Of a DNA stretch of 64,000 nt, positions 12,427 to 25,243 are shown piece by piece. The notes below the pieces were generated by a model, which saw nothing but the letters and a program-made list of their open reading frames with translations, did not search any database and was not told the DNA's origin. Origin of the DNA: Tulasnella sp. 424 (lineage: Eukaryota; Basidiomycota; Agaricomycetes; Cantharellales; Tulasnellaceae); NCBI GenBank assembly GCA_019633425.1, contig WSUB01000006.1:1-64000 (forward strand). The letters run 5' to 3'. A program made the position numbers and the translations under genes. Numbering within the stretch: position 1 is the first letter of the stretch; each line of letters begins with the position of its first letter.

Positions 12427-12789
12427 ATCTCACGCTAAATGATCGCGTACGCTGACGGCGACAATGGTTCACACAGCCTAATCCTCCCTGTATTCATAAT
12501 GATGCCGCGGGTAGCTCAGCCAGGACGGAATAGGACGTTCGGAGAGCTAGAAAAGTGCATTCCATTTCGCGTTTGATGTCTGTGTCTATGTTTTCCTTAT
12601 GCAAGAATATTATCTCTGGCATTAAGTTGGTTAATTGAGAAGTTTCGTTGAGTCGTGAGGAGCCGAAACGTTATCCCCTCTCTTGGGTCTGGAGACGGCT
12701 CAGAGGCCAACTCGAGCCAATCCGACGGCGCCAGCCAACAACACCTTATCTTCGTCATTCCCTAGAAGACCTGATAGCCTGTACACATG
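12427..12789. terminator. 3' region of TMX1
   Basis: Sequence after the stop is conserved in all units (GCTAAATGATCGC, then TTTCGCGTTTGATGTCT, then CGTGAGGAGCCGAAACGTTAT) but carries no open frame. It probably includes the 3' untranslated region. No single polyadenylation site can be fixed. Confidence 0.35.
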
Positions 12790-13480
12790 AAGCCGCGCGG
12801 GACGTGAGGTGAGTGAGAGTGTAGTCGCGCTTCGACTTAACTACAGGGATTGCAGAGATTGATGATTATTTCAATGTTTCAGATACATAAGGTTTTTGTA
12901 GTTGAGAGGTTACCCCGAATAAGCGAAAGCATATCTCTCCTATCTGGGATCTTCTCGCTGAACCGAGAATAGCAGTACTCAGAATTGGTGGCGGTCCATG
13001 TCGTCTAAGACAAATAGCAGTTTGATAACGTATTCAGAGTACATCCCAACACATCCTACGGGCAGCAGCATGGTGTTACATTTAACCCTGTGGCGTGGCA
13101 GACCGTAAACCCCGATATCAGTATGTGGAAGGTCTACTGTACCAACGGGTCGCTAATGGAGAGGTAGGCAACGCGGAGCGCACCTCCCCAATGGGACGAA
13201 GTTTGAGCAGAATAGAATTTACCGACGAGTCAGATCTTCAGCAGCTATTACGAGCTAGCTACAGGTGGGCGTCATTCATGGACCGTCTCAAGCGATATGA
13301 TGGGAGACGCAAGGCGTGCGTCCGCCTGGCCGGAAACCCAAAGGTCCGGCTTACCACCACGACGTTTGAAATTATGAGTCTTTATATTCACCAGATTGAT
13401 ACTAAGATGCGAGCTCCGGCGTAGTATACAACGCGAGAGCCACGGCCCCGACGCTAGGGACACCTGCCCTTGGCGGATTT
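12790..13480 (+). pseudogene. Relict of a second TMX-like outer domain (unit A)
   Basis: The stretch around 13072-13160 reads, in frame, like the outer-domain core of TMX: VTFNPVAWQTVNPDISMWKV here against VTFNFTAGQTLRVDVGRRRI in the intact gene. The upstream part (12950-13060) resembles the preceding block that reads PYVSVVWNSSAYP in the gene. Stops and frameshifts run throughout, so it is decayed. It suggests that the duplicated unit once held two TMX-related genes or an unequal-crossover remnant. Confidence 0.5.
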
Positions 13481-13890
13481 TAGTGGACGTCTCGTAACAC
13501 GTCGGATTTAGCGTGCCCGAGGGTCCGGCCTAAGCATCCCACAAGACGATACGGACCCGTTGTTGCCAACGCCGTCACTAGCGTATGGAAAGATCTATCG
13601 GCATACCAGCGACGACGCCTCAGTCGACCGTTGATGGGTAGGACCTTTACGCCCTCGGGAACGCGTCACGCAAGACAGCCAATTAGTCAGCAATCCGAAG
13701 CGACTTTTCTGGTCATTATATACATACACTAAAGCTACTGTCAAGTGGAGTGGATTGGAAATGGACAGTTGTCAAGCCTCTCGCGGGGATAACTGACCCA
13801 CAACAGGCCTATGATAGATTGTTTGTTCAGGGACCATTCCATCCTGGTCTGAGAACTCCTTTCATCAGCTCGACCTTTCACGTCAGAAAC

Positions 13891-15973
13891 GCTGAAACCT
13901 GTACCGAAAGCCCCGATCATTCTCAGCGTATCAAAAACCGACAGTCACCTTGTCATCGGAGGCTGGGGCAGCAAAGGGCCAAAGAAGCCCGGTGGCTTTT
14001 TGCAGTTCGACGATCCTTCCGAATATCCCAACTCCCGTCGAGACACATCCTCACCAGCGACCATCCAGTACCAATGCAAATTATCGATTGGTTGCTAATG
14101 CACCTTGCCTGAAGCCAAGCCCGAATCTGCTGAGACCCCCGAGCCCACGCAGCCACCGGACATCGTACTCCCATCGAGCGCCATGCTGAACCCATCAAAA
14201 CAACACCCCACCGTCGGTCCCGGATCCCGTCAACGAGAGTCGGCCACCTCTTCAGCTTCACCCTCGCGAACCGCTACTCCTGCAACTACTGCCTATGAAA
14301 CGGCCGGCTACGAAACCCCGATGGCCAGTCGCACTCCCTCCCTCGGTCCATCAGGCCTTCCCTCGGTGCTGCAGTTCGAAGGACCCTCAATATCGACTGG
14401 CCACTCAACTTGGCAGTCAACTCCAAAAACGAGCTCGTCCCTTTCACGCATACGTTCCTAACTCCGTCGTTGGCACCAGGCGAAGGGGACCAGAGCACCA
14501 TCACGTGTGCTTCCGAGTACGAATGTGGATAGCGGAATCACGATCATTCTAAATCTCGGATACCCGGCGACTTCTAGATTTTAAAATCTTCGATCAATTC
14601 GATGTTAGCAAGCCAATCTTCAGCCGGTTCCGTGATACTGCTGATGCGTGAGTATCAGTGCTCGTCGGAATCCCTCAAAGCTGACATTTCCCTGTCACCA
14701 GTCCTGAACTCCGCATTCCATGGCGCTTCCTCAGAGTCCTAACGGGCCCTCGCGTGCAACCCTCGATCACGGTCTCTCTCGTCATCACCACCGCACCTCC
14801 CGCACCCAAACAAACCTCCTTCGACTACATCCTTTCGGTCGTCCCCGAAACTAGCTGCCATCTAGGCCCTCGCGCACTTCCTCGACCAATCGGGAGGACA
14901 CGACGTCGTCTTCTGCTTCCCAGACCGCTACGCAGATCGAGATGTCCTCCAAAGGGCTTCTCCATCTTTCCGGAATTTTTTTGAGGTGCGGAACCAGGAG
15001 AGCGGGATCGTACCCGGAGTGGGCGTCGGCATCGGTGCTGGGGTTGGACAGGGCAAGAGCGCGTTGGCGGACGATTCGGATGTGGAGATGATCCCGACGA
15101 AGGGGAGAATGCTCCACGACGACAGAGCGGGAGCAGTGGTTCGACCCGGTCGAGCAGAACGAGTGGGAGGGGATATCACGACGCTTGCTGGATCCACGGT
15201 AATTACGCCTATGACCTCTGTCCATGGCGAAGGTGTCCAGGACAACATTTCACTTCCGTTGGACACGAAGGGCCTCATGTTCCAAGTGAGTAGAACGTGT
15301 TCTTTTAGGTCGCATTGCAGTATTTCACTCACGCTCCTCCTTCGACTTTCTAGCGCACCACCTCCCCACTGATGGACGACAACATCTTCGTCATGAACAT
15401 CAACGAAACCTCCTTCAACACCTTCCGCGCCTTTTTATACTACCTCTACACCGCCTTCACCTCCTTTTCGCCGTTAACGCCCTCCTTCCAATTCCCTGAC
15501 CAACCCGACCCATGGTCCCCCGGCCAACCAAGTACCTTGGAACAGCGAAGACTCGAAGCGAGAAACACGCTTGTCGGGATATACATGAGGAAGTATCCTA
15601 ACCGACCTGTGCCAGTGTCGCCAAGTCGATTTAACAGGTGACGAAGAAGTATGAGATTCCTTCGCTGGAGGTGGGTTTTGTTGACAGGTCCTAGATCATT
15701 CGACCGTCCGCTAACCGAGTTCCTTCATTATAGGCACAAGCCCTTTCTCGTATCAGCACCGCCATCTTCAACCCTCTCGTCGCAACCGCTGAACTCCTCA
15801 GCGCCTTCACTCGCGTTGCAAAGGAGAAGGGTAAAGCTCAACCGTACGTACCTCATCCACTGCTCTACTCTCCGGCCTGGATTACTAATGATAATTCGTC
15901 CTCAAATAGGGATCAATACTTCGCTGGCGTGCTTTGCGAAATCCTGGAAGCTCTCCCTCCTCGTTCAGCCTGA
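13891..15973 (+). pseudogene. BTB/POZ-type gene copy B, broken
   Basis: This copy keeps the best first half of the BTB domain (frame through GGHDVVFCFPDR near 14896, then FRNFFEVRN) and the second half (NETSFNTFRAFLYYLYTAF near 15400-15460), joined across an intron with donor near 15284. The presumed start ATG is CTG here. A one-base change near 14570 shifts the frame before the BTB part. A one-base loss near 15620 brings a stop after NRPVPVSPS. The exon at 15735-15840 has lost most of its middle (between FTRV and AKEKGKAQ). It is a pseudogene, although a truncated BTB product is not excluded. Confidence 0.65.
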
Positions 15974-16985
15974 GGTCTCTGAACAACGTGTTGAAAAAAA
16001 CCGACATTGAAGTGTGTCTGTGTACTATTTCTTTGTTTGTCAGTCCTCCCCCACTTTGTAGGTACAGTATGTCGGCTGGTTCGAGTACGTACGTTGCTGT
16101 ACTTACCAGTTCGCAGTCTCTATGTTATCTTATGTTTTTGTTCGCAACTTGACAAGGCCCCCACTCAATAAGCGCGGTAGCGGTTATTATTAGATTGCGA
16201 TTGTCTTCCTTGGCATCCGTTTCTTGCTTGAAAGGATTCGTAGCTTGCCCGAAGTGGTTCTAAAATTTAGTCCCCACGTCTACCCTCGTGTTAGGGTAAG
16301 GATACTCATAGAACACTGCTTAATCTGACTTCGGCTGTCGGTTTCAATCCAACCCTTTCATTGAAAAACTCATCATGCCCAGGCCTGAGTTTATTAATTG
16401 AAGTCTCTTGGTAATTTGGTGTATTAAGGGGATTTGGTGGTTGGATTCGGAACTTTTACGATAACTACAGTCATTCACACCCGCGTGAAAGACCACACCG
16501 GTACCCGGGCGAAAGATTTTCGACTGTCCTGCGCTCCTCACATGTCGACCCTTGAGCTGTATAAATTAGACAGTAATTTGAATTCTGCTGTAGAATGTAT
16601 ATATCTATTTTGGTAGTATTAGAAGCGTGTTGAGAAGCATAAAAGCCCGTCACAATTCCTCTCTTTTCCAACAGATCCGAGGGGTTCATAATTCTCAAAT
16701 GGGCCCATGGGGATGGAATGTCCATTCTTTCCCCTGGATGTATGGGAACCAGAAATGCGATAGTGAGGAATCGACATGACGAGAGGGCATGGATGATCAC
16801 TTTACGCGTATTCGGGACGATAATACGTTCCGGTCGAAAGAGTCATCGGGGTGGGATCGCCGGGGGTCATCTATCTAACCACCAAATAGAAGGTTAGCTG
16901 CTTTCTATCTTTCTATCTTTATCTTTGCTTCTTGAAACATTGTATCTGCATCGCATTCAGCTCGAGGCCGGCATCCCTGCCTCCG
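15974..16985. other. Spacer of unit B
   Basis: The former BTB 3' region (16010-16160) is followed by degenerate blocks shared with unit C (16190-16620) and the type ii upstream block, which contains CGGGACGATAATACG near 16813. No gene is supported. Confidence 0.45.
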
Positions 16986-16991
16986 GGTAAC

Positions 16992-17002
16992 GCTATATAT
17001 AG
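16992..17002 (+). promoter_or_regulatory. TATA box of TMX2
   Basis: A CTATATATAG run lies about 115-120 bp upstream of the TMX2 start codon, followed by the conserved GCCTCACACCGCCTCGTCG block. Confidence 0.6.
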
Positions 17003-17114
17003 AAGACAAGCCTCACACCGCCTCGTCGTTCTAACCCTCAAAGCTAGGTACGACCTTGCAACTTACCACCTCCGAACCACTCGCAAACTTGCTCTCAGGG
17101 CTGCCACCTCCGCA

Positions 17115-19803
17115 ATGGATCCGTCTACAAAGAATAAGGAGAATAAGATTATCCACCGCTTGAGAGAGTTCCCAGGAAAGTGGACTATCAAGATGCGAGG
17201 GGAATTCGTGGATGACGAAGAGAGACGGTGGGTTGTCCCGCAGCGGGCAAGCGCCCATCGATCTAATGTGCAACTTTGAACGGATAGGCGCTACAGGGAA
17301 ACGCTAAGAAGAAGGCGCACGCGTGTCATTTGCTTCAAGCTTTTGGCCAACGCGCTATATCTCTTCGCTTGGTCATATGTGAATTTAAGTGACCACACGC
17401 AGGCATTCACATATGACACATTCCTAGGTGAGTAGAGTTCCACTAATCGTTTAGGGACATCTGACAAATACTTGGGCTCATAGGTGGCAACTTCTGGGTT
17501 GATTTCTCTGTATATGCGGGGATCTCCGGTTGTCTCCCCCTCTTGTAGGCCGTACGCTGCGAATCGATACTCCAGGTCCAACTGAGCATTGCCCTTGGTT
17601 CTTGTCTAGCTGCTTCCTTGGGCTAATTAGAGAGAGAGCTCCCGTTTCTCAAGTTTGGTTTGAAATGGTTTGGTTGTTTGGGGTGTTTGGATTTGACTGC
17701 TGTAAGTCGGTGATTACTGCCGTTTTTGACAGAACTAACCGACCTTGTGAGCGTAGTTCTCATCGTCCGACAGACAACATTCTTGGTACCACTCACAGAC
17801 GTGTCGGAGCCTTACTACGACAATCCTTATATTACCGCCAGCGCGGTCTTGTACGGTTTAACAGTGGCAGGGCTGGCCGTTGACCTCCTCCTATCCCTCT
17901 TCTGGTCCGGATTTTTGGGCGCAACTGCTAAATTCAATAAAATCAAGTATCCGCGGATATGGGTTTCACATGCTCAAGACTTCCCATGGCTCTCAGATAA
18001 AAGATCCACTAGCGATACTCCTCAGCCCCACTAGACCCAGTTCATTCTCGGGGCTGCCAGTGAGCCACCACCTACCAAATCCATCCCCGAAGGCATCGCA
18101 TATTGGATCACGAACTCAACAATGTTTCGACAAATTGGAACAGAGCCCCTCTCCCACAGTCTACTCAGAGGAGGGCTGGCTGTGATCCTTTGGGTCATAA
18201 TGGTTGCTTACGGGATTCTCAACTGCGCGATCTACCCTATACTTCAATTCACTCACCCACAGGGCCTTCCAACAAGGTACCTAACAAAGGATAGTCGTCG
18301 TACGAGCAAGTTTGCATCGATCTCTGGATTTATCGTGGGTGCAAACGTTCGCTGCAGAGGATGGGAAGCTAACTAGCCCCTTCGCTTTGTTGTTCAGGTC
18401 CTAGATGTCGTCCCTCTGACGCAGGACCCAGTGATTACAGCGTACGGAATAGTACTGGAGGCAATGTGTGAATCGATAGCCAGTGGGATACAGGCTAACC
18501 TTACGAACCCATCGACAGGCCAAGATGAAGTTGGTTTAATGGGTTGCCTCGTAGCAACTGCTCACTTCAAGGGATTCGAACTAGTGACCACTTGTAACTC
18601 CGAGTGCAATCTCTACTCTCTGAAGACTCAGACTGAGTATTTCCTACAGATTGAAGCAGAGTGGGACTGTGGTCCTATCTGGGGTAGGTCACTACCGCAT
18701 TTACGGGCAAGGTCCACTGGATGACTAACAGCCCACACGCATAAGACGTTTCTGCATTCCGAACTTCAGAATCTGTACCAGATATGAGACCTTATGTCTC
18801 CGTTGTTTGGAATTCTTCGGCTTTCCAGTCGAGACCGGTCTTGAACGCTGGAGTTTCAACCATCGCTATCACTGAAGACGGAACTGGCTCCAACGATGTA
18901 CGAGCGGCAAGCAACTCCCCAAGAGACTGGGTGCCCGGCGTTACGTTTAACTTTACGGCAGGGCAAACGCTAAGAGTCGACGTCGGTCGGCGAAGGATTT
19001 ATTCGAATCAGGCCACGTTTCTCGATCTCATCGGTATTCCTCGGGTCAGTCCTCTTTGACTATATCAGTAGTAAATACCCCCTGATACTCAGTTTATTAG
19101 TCTCCTGGCGTCTTTGTTGCATATCCCATTCGTAAGCGTCGGGTCTAGGCTCGTCTACTTTACCAATCTTCGCATCCTAACCCCTGTTTTCTAGTTTCGC
19201 TTGTCCCGGGGACTCCTTCTACTAATCCCGAGCTTACGATGTTGAACTTTCATCCTGGATTTGGAGCCTACAATGATGAGTTATACGAGGAATATTTGGA
19301 ACACACTGTCGTTTTGGGATTGTCAGCGACTGGTAGGTTGTCATGGAGACACGTTCAGGGGCCTCATCTAAAGCTCTGATCCTTGAAACACAGGTGGTCT
19401 CTACACTGCTTTTGATCTCATATATACTCTGATTTTCGGTCGGTCTCTCTTGGCCGCACTGTTCGGTAAGCTACTAGTATCGGATCTCTTGGAGCAACAC
19501 AGCTGACCCTCAGTATGTTGAAAAGGGGGCAAACCTATAGCGCCCTTTGGAGCATTGGCGTCCATTTTACAAAGAGAATCGTTCCGCAAAGGGTTGCTTC
19601 TTCAATATCCCGGTATTGTTGGCGATGATCCGAAGATGCAGGCCGAGGCAACATGTAAATTCCTTCATGATTTCATTTTGGACCTCAAGCTTCTTGAGCC
19701 CCCCAAGAAACCCAGCAAAGATTCCAACCAAACACAGGTCAGGTCGGGCGTTAGTGATGTTGAGAACGATGTCGAATTAGCTGAGATAACAACGGTATGC
19801 TAA
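17115..19803 (+). pseudogene. TMX2: six-pass membrane protein copy with one nonsense codon
   Basis: All eleven exons and splice sites of the family are recognisable and almost the whole frame is open. A single TAG (18032-18034) replaces a conserved TGG (Trp) in the inner loop between membrane segments 4 and 5, after SDTPQPH. Everything beyond it is still in frame: segment 5, the outer domain (SESVPDMRPYVSVVWNSSAF, then GVTFNFTAGQT), segment 6 and the tail ending DVELAEITTVC. This means the loss is recent, or that read-through or a genome sequencing error should be considered. The N-terminal LRELPGK motif occurs once. The 63-nt exon5/exon6 intron contains an in-frame TAG. Confidence 0.7.
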
Positions 19804-20219
19804 ATCACGCTAAATGATCGCGTAGGCTGACGGCGACAATGGTTCACACAGCCTAATCCACCCTGTGTCCGTAATACTGCTGCGGGAAGCTCAGCTAAGA
19901 TGTAATAGGATAGATTAGAACTTCGGTCAGGTTTAGGATCTAAATATGGAGGAGCTTCGTTTGGAGAGCTAGAAAAGTGCTCATTCCATTTCGCGTTTGA
20001 TGTCTATGTCTGCCTTATGCTAGAATATTATCTCTGGCATTAATTTGGTCAAACAGGAAGTTTAGTTGAATCGTGAGGAGCCGAAACATTATGCTCTCTC
20101 TTGGGTCCGGAGATGGCTCAGAGGCAACTCAAGCCAATCCGACGGCGCCAGCCAACAACGCCCTATCGTCTTTATTCCCTAGAGGCCCTGATAATTTTTA
20201 CATATGAAGCCGCGCGGGA

Positions 20220-21256
20220 CGTGAGGTGAGTGAGAGTGTGGTCGTGCTTCAACTTAAATACAGGGATTCTAGAGATTGATGATTATTTCAACGTTTCAGA
20301 TACTCAAGGCTCTGCATTTGAGAGGTTACGCCGGATACGAGAACGCGTATCTTTGTTATCGGGGATTGTTTCCCTGAACCGAGAATAGCAGTTCTGAACT
20401 CAGGATTGGTGGCGGTCAAAGGCTTCTAAGACAAACAGCAGTTTGATAGCATACTCAGAGTACATCCCAGCACATTTTATGGGCAGCAGTATGGAGGTAA
20501 GTATAACCCCGCGGCGTGGCAAACCGTAAAACCCGATATCAGTCGGTGGAAGGTCTCCCAAACCAACGGGTCGCTAATGGAGGGGTGGGAAAGCAGAACG
20601 CACCTCCCCAATGGGATGAAGTTTGAGCAAGCATAGAATTTATCGACTGGTCAGATCTTCGGCAAATGTTGCAAACCAGTTGCAGGTGGGCGCCATTCAT
20701 GGACCTTCTCAAGCGATATGATGGGAGAGACGCGCGCCTTGCGCGCCTCCGCCTGGCCGGAAATCCCAAAGGTCCGGCTTACTACGACGACGTTTGAAAT
20801 TATGAGTCTTCGTATTCACTAAACTGTTAATCAGACTCCTCTTGCGGCCATCAGGGACGGTGTAGCTTACATTCTCCGCCGCCGCTTCGAAAGGCCGTTG
20901 GACGAGCTAGAGGAACATCTAGACATCATTGATTTCGTGAATATCCTATCCCACAAATTGGCCCAGAACGATGCGAGCTCCAGGGTACGACGCGAGCGAA
21001 CTCGAAAGCCACGACCTTCATGCTAGGGACACCTGCGCTTGGCGGATTTTAGTGGACGACCCGTTCCGGACGGAAAGGACGCTGCCAAGTGGCTGTATGG
21101 GTAACATGTCGGAGGTAGCGTTCCCGACGATGTTAGGGTCCGGCCTAAGCATCCCACAAGACGATAAGGACCCGTTGTCGCCAACGCCGTCACTATCGTA
21201 CGGAAAGCCCTATCGACAAATTAACGACCACGCGTCAGTCGACCGTTCTGGCCCGT
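20220..21256 (+). pseudogene. Relicts downstream of TMX2 (outer-domain and C-terminal-like pieces)
   Basis: Positions 20360-20560 match the TMX outer-domain relict seen in unit A (PDISRWKV near 20537). A second conserved block follows at 20850-21258. One open frame there (about 20970-21258, 95 codons, including SGLSIPQDDKDPLSPTPS and ending SVDRSGP) is the best kept version of this block. It has no relatives I recognise and is broken in the other units. Confidence 0.4.
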
Positions 21257-21518
21257 GACAGCGTGTTGATGGATACGACCCTTACGCCCTCGGGAACGCG
21301 TCACGCAAGACATACAATTAGTCAGCAATCCGAAGCTTCTGGTCATTACTGTATATATATCCCATACTCTAAAGCAACTGTCAAGTGGAGTTGATTGGAA
21401 ACGGACAGTTGTCAAGCCAGCCCTCTCCTTGCCCACAACAAGATAGATTGTTTGTTCAGGGACCATTCCATCCTGGTCTGGGAACTCCTTCGATCAGCTC
21501 CACCTTTCACGTCAGAAA

Positions 21519-23667
21519 CGGTCAGACCTGTACCGAAAGCCCCGGTTATTTCCGAGCGGTCACCTTGTCCTCAGAGTCTGGGGCCAAAGGAGTCCGGTCC
21601 ATTTTGCGGTTCAACAATCCTTCCAAATATCCCAACTTCCGTCGAGACACATCCTCACCAGCGACCATCCATCACCACTACCAACGCAGATCGTCCATTA
21701 GTTGCCAATGTACCTTCCCTGGGCCCTGAGACCACGGAGCCCACGCAGCCCACGGAAATCGCACTCCCACCGAGCATCATGATAACCCCATCAAAATAAC
21801 TCCCCACCGACGGTCCCATCCATGAGTCGGCCACCTCTTCTGCTTCACCCTCTCTAACCGCTACTCATGCCAATGCTGCCTATGAGATCGCCGGCTACGA
21901 AACCCCGATGGCCAGTCCAACTCCCTCCCCTTGGTCCATCAGGTCTTCCGTTGCGGTTCGAAGGACCCTTGATACCGACTGGCCGCTTAACTTGGTAGTA
22001 AACTCCAAAAACGAGCTCGTCCCCCTTCACGGGCACTTTCCTACCTCCGTCGTTGGCGCCAGGCGAACGGGAACCAGAGCACGATCACGTGTGCTTCCGA
22101 GTACACTCATGGAGATAGCGGAATCAAGATCATTCTGGATACCCGGCGACTTTGGATTTGAAAATATTCAATCAATTCGATACTAGCAGGCCGAACTTCA
22201 GCCGATTCCGAGATACTGCTGGCGCGTGAGTGTCTTTGCTCGTCGGAATCCCTCAAAGCTGCCATTTCTTTGTCACCAGTGCCGAATTCCGCATTCCATG
22301 GCCCTCACGTGCAACCCTCGATCATGATCTCTCTCGTCATCACCACCGCACCTCCCGCACCCAAACAAACCTCCTTCGACTACATCCCCTCGGTCATCCC
22401 TGAAACCAGCTGCCATCGAGGCCCTCGCGCACTCCCTCGACCAACCGGGAGGACACGACGTCGTCTTCTGCTTCCCAGACCGCAAGCACCTCTACGCCGA
22501 TCGATATGTCCTTCAAAGAGCTTCTCCGTTTTTCCGGAACTTGTTTGAGGTGCGAAACAGGGGGAGCGAGATTGTACCCGGAGTGGGTGTCGGCATTGGT
22601 GCTGGCATTGGACAGGGCAAGAGCGCGTTGGCGGACGATTCGGACGTGGAGATGACCCCGACGAAGGAGAATGAGGAGAATGCTTCACGAGGACGGAGTG
22701 GAAGCAGTGGTTCTAGTCGGTCGAGGAGAACGAGCGAGAGGGTATATCACGACGCTTGCTGGGTCCACGGTCATTACGCCTATGACCTCTGTCCATGGCG
22801 ATGGTGTCCAGGATATTATTCCACTTCCGCTGGACACAAAGGGCTTCATGTTCTAGGTGAGTAGAACGTGTTCTGTTAGGTCGCATTGCTGTTCTTGACT
22901 AACGTTCCTGCTTCGAATATCTAGCGCACCACCTCCCCGTTAATGAACGACAACTTCTTCGTCATGAACATCAACGAAACCTCCTTCAACATCTTCCGCG
23001 CATTCTTGTACTACCTCTACACCGGCTTTATCTTCTCTCCGTTAACATCCTCGTTCCAATTCCCTGACCAACCCGACCTATGGTCCCCCGGCCAACCGAT
23101 CACCTTGGAACAGCGAAGATTCGAAGCGTGAAACACGCTTTTGGGAGTACATGAGGAAGTACCTGAATCGACCCGTAGCGGTATCGCCCAAGTCGATTTA
23201 TCAGGCGGCGAGGAAATACGAGGTTCCTTCACTGGAGGTGGGTTCTATTAACTGGTCCTAGCTCTGTTTTACCCGTCCACTAACCATGTGCCGTCGATAC
23301 AGGCACAAGCCCTTTCTCGTATTAACACCGCCATCTTCAACAATCTCGCCGCAACTACCGAACTCTTCAGCGCTTTCACTCGCGTTCACGACTCGATCAA
23401 GCAATCCCAAATCCAGGTCGTAATCGACAACTGGAACGAAGTCGTCAAGACCGAAGATTGGGCCACCGCAAAGGAGAAGGGTAAAGCTCAACCGTACGTA
23501 CCCCACCCCTTACCCTACCCTTTTAACCCGAACCACACCACTAACGATCCTCCGACCACAAACAGTGACCAGTACTCGCTGACGTGCTTTGCGAAATCCT
23601 GGAAGCTCCCCCTCTTCGTTCAGCCTCAGTTGAAGTCTATGAACAACGTGTTAAAAAACGACATTGA
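21519..23667 (+). pseudogene. BTB/POZ-type gene copy C, frameshifted
   Basis: This copy has the fullest BTB core: LDQPGGHDVVFCFPDR, then HLYADRYVLQRASPFFR and NLFEVRNRGSE are continuous (about 22430-22570), followed by the Gly/Val linker. One extra base near 22741 (GGGTATATC instead of GGGATATC) shifts the frame. The next exon (NETSFNIFRAFLYYLYTG, near 22972-23025) is open up to a premature TGA near 23129. The helical exon (23303-23492) is open. The last exon reads on past the stop used in other copies and ends with RVKKRH. The start ATG is not kept. Few changes separate it from a working gene, so it died relatively late. Confidence 0.65.
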
Positions 23668-25115
23668 AGTGTGTGTGTGTACTATTTCTTTATCAGTCCC
23701 CCCACTTTGTAGGTACAGTATGTCGGCTGGTTCGAGTACGTACATTGCTGTACATACCAGTTCGCAGTCTCTATGTTATGTTATGTTTTTGTTCTCAACT
23801 TGACACCCCCACCGGTCTTGGCGTGCCCTCGCCGATAGTAGCCATTCGCCCTAAACGCATGGCTGCGGTTATTATTAGATTGTGATTGTCTTCCTTGGCA
23901 TCCGTTTCTTGCTTGAAAGGGTTCCTAGCTTGCCCGAAGTGGTTCCCAAAGCCCCCATGTCCACCCTTGTGTTAGGGTAATGATACTCACAGAAGACTGC
24001 TTAATCTGACTTCGGCTGTCGGTTTCCATCCAGCCCTTTCATTGAAAATTTCATCATGCCCAAACTTGAGTTTATTAATTGAAGTCTCTTGGTACCTTGG
24101 AGTATTAACGGGATCTGGTGGTTGGATGTCTCGGAGCTTTTATGGTTACGACAGTCACTCGAGGAAGCACAGCCCCACGTGTCTCAGAACTTTTACGATA
24201 ACTACAACCATCCGCGTGAAAGACCACACACGTGTGAAAGATTTTCGAATATCCTGCCCACCGCTCCTCACACCTACTTTCAGAGTCTCAGCCTCCCTGT
24301 CCTCGAGCTCCTGTTCGGGCACTTTCGTCCAGGCAAAAGCGATCCCCAATGTCTTCAGGTTCTTCGTCAGCGGCATCAGTGAAAACCGCCAATTCAGAGT
24401 CCGACGAGTGAGCCTCAGGCTGTTGGTGAAGTGCTTGGAACGATCTTCTTCGATTTATTGTGTCTATGATGTACGGGAGAAAATCACAATGACTGGGACA
24501 TTGGGCGAGCCTCGGGTCGCGTCCTGACGCAAAAGTAGAACGGGACCCAACATCACCCTGTGCCGAACATGTGCCGAACCCCTTCTGAGAGCCGACTTCG
24601 TGCTCCCCCTGAGGCAGTGGGTATGTCTCAGACTGCCTGGATGAAAAGGCCCGAACGGGAGGACAGGCAGGCTGAGACTCTGAGACTCCCTCACACGCTG
24701 ACCCTTGGGCCGGTTCAACTACACAATAAATTTGAATTCTAATGCAGAATATATATATCTATCTTGCTAGTATTAGATGCGTGTTCAGAAGCATAAAATT
24801 CCGTCACATTCCTCTCTTTTCCAGCAAATCTTAGGGTTCATAATTCTCAAAATTGGGATGGAACGTCCACTCTTTCCCCCTGGATGTACGGGAACCAGAG
24901 GTGCGATGGTGAGGAATCGACATGACGATAAGGCATGAATGATCACTTTACCTGTATTCGGGACGATGATACGTAATGTCGAAAGAGTCATCGGGTGGGG
25001 TCATCTATGTCGGATCCACCAAATTGCAGGTTAGCTTCTTTCTATGTCTTTGCTTCTTGAACGTTGCACCTGCATCGCATTCAACTCTCGGCGGCCGGCA
25101 TCCCTGCCCCCTAGT
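23668..25115. other. Spacer of unit C with an inserted element
   Basis: The BTB 3' region and the shared spacer blocks (23680-24260) are interrupted by a TIR-bearing insertion (24274-24688). The type ii upstream block follows at 24830-24990. No gene is seen. Confidence 0.45.
24274..24688. mobile_element. Non-autonomous DNA transposon (MITE-like) with about 50-bp TIRs
   Basis: The left arm (24281-24335, starting CAGAGTCTCAGCC) and the right arm (24633-24682, ending GGCTGAGACTCTG) are imperfect inverted copies over about 50 bp, including the inner CGGGC and CCAGGC blocks. The segment is bracketed by CCTCACAC at 24266-24273 and at 24689-24696. Unit B has an uninterrupted CTCCTCACATG at the same place, so this looks like an 8-bp target duplication. 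No transposase frame lies inside. An 8-bp duplication fits hAT-like elements; the family is not settled. Confidence 0.6.
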
Positions 25116-25119
25116 AAAC

Positions 25120-25131
25120 GCTATATATATA
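25120..25131 (+). promoter_or_regulatory. TATA box of TMX3
   Basis: A CTATATATATAA run lies about 115-120 bp upstream of the TMX3 ATG, in the same context as unit B. Confidence 0.6.
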
Positions 25132-25243
25132 AGAGAAGCCTGACGCCGCCTCGTCGCTCTAAACCCTCAAAGCTAGGTACGGGCTTGCAACTTACCACCT
25201 CCGAACTACCCGCAAACTTGCTTTCAGAGCTGCCACCCTTGCA

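Larger units (their letters stand above)
5685..13630 (+). repeat. Tandem array unit A
   Basis: First of seven head-to-tail units. The order is a broken BTB gene (5926-7964), spacer (7965-9620), TATA promoter, intact TMX1 (9746-12426) and an outer-domain relict (12790-13480). Its left edge abuts the transposon end. Its right edge is a conserved CGTCAGTCGACCGTT junction that also ends units B, C and E. Confidence 0.8.
13631..21256 (+). repeat. Tandem array unit B
   Basis: Second unit: broken BTB gene (13891-15973), a short spacer (15974-16985), TMX2 (17115-19803) and relicts (20220-21256). The spacer lacks the long block present in A, D and E and instead has a type ii upstream block (16700-16860). 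Confidence 0.8.

Noticed and set aside
16471..16800. 109-codon minus-strand frame in unit B starting MIIHALSSCRFLTIA as a gene
   Set aside because: It is partly shared with units C and G, but length, frame and ends differ; it lies in the upstream block of the TMX promoter and is better seen as regulatory sequence.
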